Assembly: GCA_902461475.1 (NCBI GenBank)
Contig: CABPXX010000065.1
Span: 1 to 6,929, forward strand
Source of the DNA: an uncultured Eubacteriales bacterium
GTDB lineage: Bacteria; Bacillota; Clostridia; Oscillospirales; Oscillospiraceae
Reading direction: 5' to 3'
DNA length: 6,929 bases
Within the stretch, counting starts at the first letter, position 1; each line of letters starts with the position of its first letter. The notes under the pieces were generated by a model. That model was not told the DNA's origin, ran no database searches, and was given only the letters and a program-made list of their open reading frames with translations. Positions 5,899-6,929 of the stretch are shown here, piece by piece. Made by a program: the position numbers and the translations under genes.

Positions 5899-6567
5899 GT
5901 GCCAATTTCTCTGAAGACCATGCATTCTGTGGCCGCCATCGGAGCGGGAGGCAAGACAACCGCCCTGGGGCGATTGTCTGTGGCCCACCGCCAACGGCGG
6001 GTGCTGCTGACCACCACCACCCGCATCCGCCCCTACCCGGATACGGTATGTGACCGACTTCTCATAGACCCCTCACCCCAGGAGTTGGCCGAGGCATTGG
6101 CCCAGCCAGGGGTCACCTGTGCCGGATGTACCTCTCGGGAAGGCAAGCTGCGCGCTCTGTCCCCGGAACTTCTGGAGCTGGGCTGTGAGACAGCCCAGCT
6201 GGTGCTATACGAGGCAGACGGGGCCAAAATGCTGCCCTTGAAGCTGCACCGCTCCTTTGAACCGGTGATCTTGCCCAATACCGACCTGTGTCTGGTGGTG
6301 GCGGGGCTATCCGCGGTGGACCGCCCGGTGGCCGAGTGCGTCCACTGCTACCAGCTCTTCCCGGACTGGGCGGAACATCCCCAACACACCGTAGACACCC
6401 CCGATGTGCTCTTCTGCATTCAGGACACCATGGACGCCGGAGGCCTGCCCCCAGAGAAGTACCACGTCTTGCTCACCCAGGCGGACACCCCTCTCCGCCA
6501 AGAGGTGGCGTCCCAAGTGAAGGAGATTCTCTCCGCCCGTGGGATTTCCTGCACCATTTGCCCATAA
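5899..6567 (+). CDS. yqeC: YqeC, selenium-dependent molybdenum hydroxylase accessory protein
   Basis: This 222-residue protein matches the YqeC family, which is found with selenium-dependent molybdenum hydroxylases (xanthine dehydrogenase-like enzymes) and is thought to help mature their cofactor; its exact reaction is not established. A P-loop GAGGKTT (15-21) near the N-terminus, TTTTRI (38-43) and YEADGAK (104-110) are the visible nucleotide-binding and family motifs, so it is probably a soluble NTP-dependent protein. Length is in the family's range and the frame is intact. It starts at GTG after a strong AGGAGGG, and its TAA is built into the terminator hairpin. It is transcribed alone in this window, towards an XdhC-family gene of the same pathway. 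Confidence 0.88.
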   Translation: MPISLKTMHSVAAIGAGGKTTALGRLSVAHRQRRVLLTTTTRIRPYPDTVCDRLLIDPSPQELAEALAQPGVTCAGCTSREGKLRALSPELLELGCETAQLVLYEADGAKMLPLKLHRSFEPVILPNTDLCLVVAGLSAVDRPVAECVHCYQLFPDWAEHPQHTVDTPDVLFCIQDTMDAGGLPPEKYHVLLTQADTPLRQEVASQVKEILSARGISCTICP

Positions 6568-6603
6568 AAAATGCCTGTCCGGCCGAAGCCGAACAGGCAT
6601 TTT
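6566..6603. terminator. Shared bidirectional terminator between yqeC and the XdhC-family gene
   Basis: The arms at 6568-6583 and 6588-6603 form a 16-position stem with a four-base loop. On the minus strand the stem is continuous with one U-G wobble, a C(UUCG)G tetraloop and a T6 tail (6571-6566), ideal for stopping the XdhC-family transcript. On the plus strand the same position is a C-A mismatch and only TTTT follows the stem, so it should be a weaker stop for yqeC. Confidence 0.85.
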
Positions 6604-6607
6604 CCAT

Positions 6608-6929
6608 TTATACTTGGGTGGGCACCTCTTCAAACAGCACCTCAATGGTGCCGCCGCAGATCATGCCGGAGCGCCCTGCTTCCCCGGAGCACATGTCATA
6701 GGAGACCAACATGGGGCGAGGGTGGTCCAACAAATCCCGCCCCTGGCACACCGCCTGGTATTCCGCCAGGCCACCGCCGATGGTGCCCACGGTGGTGCCG
6801 TCAGGACGAATCAACATCCGGGTTGCCACACCCCGAGGGGCAGAGCCGGATTTTTTCACCACCGTGACCATGACGCCCCCAGCCCCGGACCGCAGCGCCT
6901 CCCGGAGCTCCCTGGGGAAGACAGCGCCC
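6608..6929 (-). CDS. xdhC: XdhC/CoxI-family molybdenum hydroxylase maturation protein (5' end outside window)
   Basis: The visible 106 codons run in from the right edge and end at TAA. Reading starts GAVFPRELREAL before the internal ATG at 6871, so the true start lies beyond the edge. The XdhC_CoxI signature is clear: SGSAPRG, RMLIRPDGT, GTIGGG and later MICGGTIEVL. XdhC proteins bind molybdenum cofactor and help insert it into xanthine dehydrogenase-type enzymes. Many family members carry a second Rossmann-type domain after this block; here the protein ends soon after ICGG, so it is a short single-domain form. Its convergence with yqeC suggests a selenium/molybdenum hydroxylase cluster to the right. 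Confidence 0.85.
   Translation of the reverse strand, partial: GAVFPRELREALRSGAGGVMVTVVKKSGSAPRGVATRMLIRPDGTTVGTIGGGLAEYQAVCQGRDLLDHPRPMLVSYDMCSGEAGRSGMICGGTIEVLFEEVPTQV

Overview
The window looks like a chromosomal segment of a moderately GC-rich anaerobic Firmicute, most likely a gut Clostridia of the Oscillospiraceae type. This is inferred from the gene families (YesM/YesN-type sugar sensing, galactose-binding protein, selenium-dependent molybdenum hydroxylase accessory genes), the strong AGGAGG-type ribosome sites and the GC-rich coding next to AT-rich spacers. No marker gene fixes the species.

Positions 152-5605, minus strand, hold a four-gene sugar-sensing operon. In transcription order it has a YesN-type response regulator (REC plus AraC DNA-binding domain), a YesM/LytS-type membrane histidine kinase, a membrane-anchored RbsB-like sugar-binding protein, and an MglB-like galactose/glucose-binding protein whose sugar and calcium ligands are all recognisable. 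The genes overlap or nearly touch. The layout matches the known pattern in which a binding protein captures a sugar outside the cell, signals through the kinase to the AraC-type regulator, and turns on an ABC sugar transporter. That transporter probably lies beyond the left edge: positions 50-128 hold a perfect 14-bp direct repeat with 21-bp period, then a plausible promoter reading off the left edge.

The main surprise is that the cassette carries three apparent lesions. The regulator has a one-base frameshift exactly at the conserved REC Lys-Pro. The RbsB-like gene has an in-frame amber stop. The kinase has Glu in place of the first Gly of the ATP-binding G1 box (DNEDG). The last gene, mglB-like, appears intact. 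This points to a decaying or strain-variable sensor, unless some lesions are sequence errors.

Positions 5606-5898 are an AT-rich divergent intergenic region with a promoter for each side. Positions 5899-6567, plus strand, encode YqeC, a selenium-dependent hydroxylase accessory protein with a P-loop. Converging on it from the right edge is the 3' part of an XdhC-family gene (6608-6929, minus), also a molybdenum hydroxylase maturation factor. One hairpin terminator at 6566-6603 serves both genes. This right-hand block is functionally unrelated to the sugar sensor.
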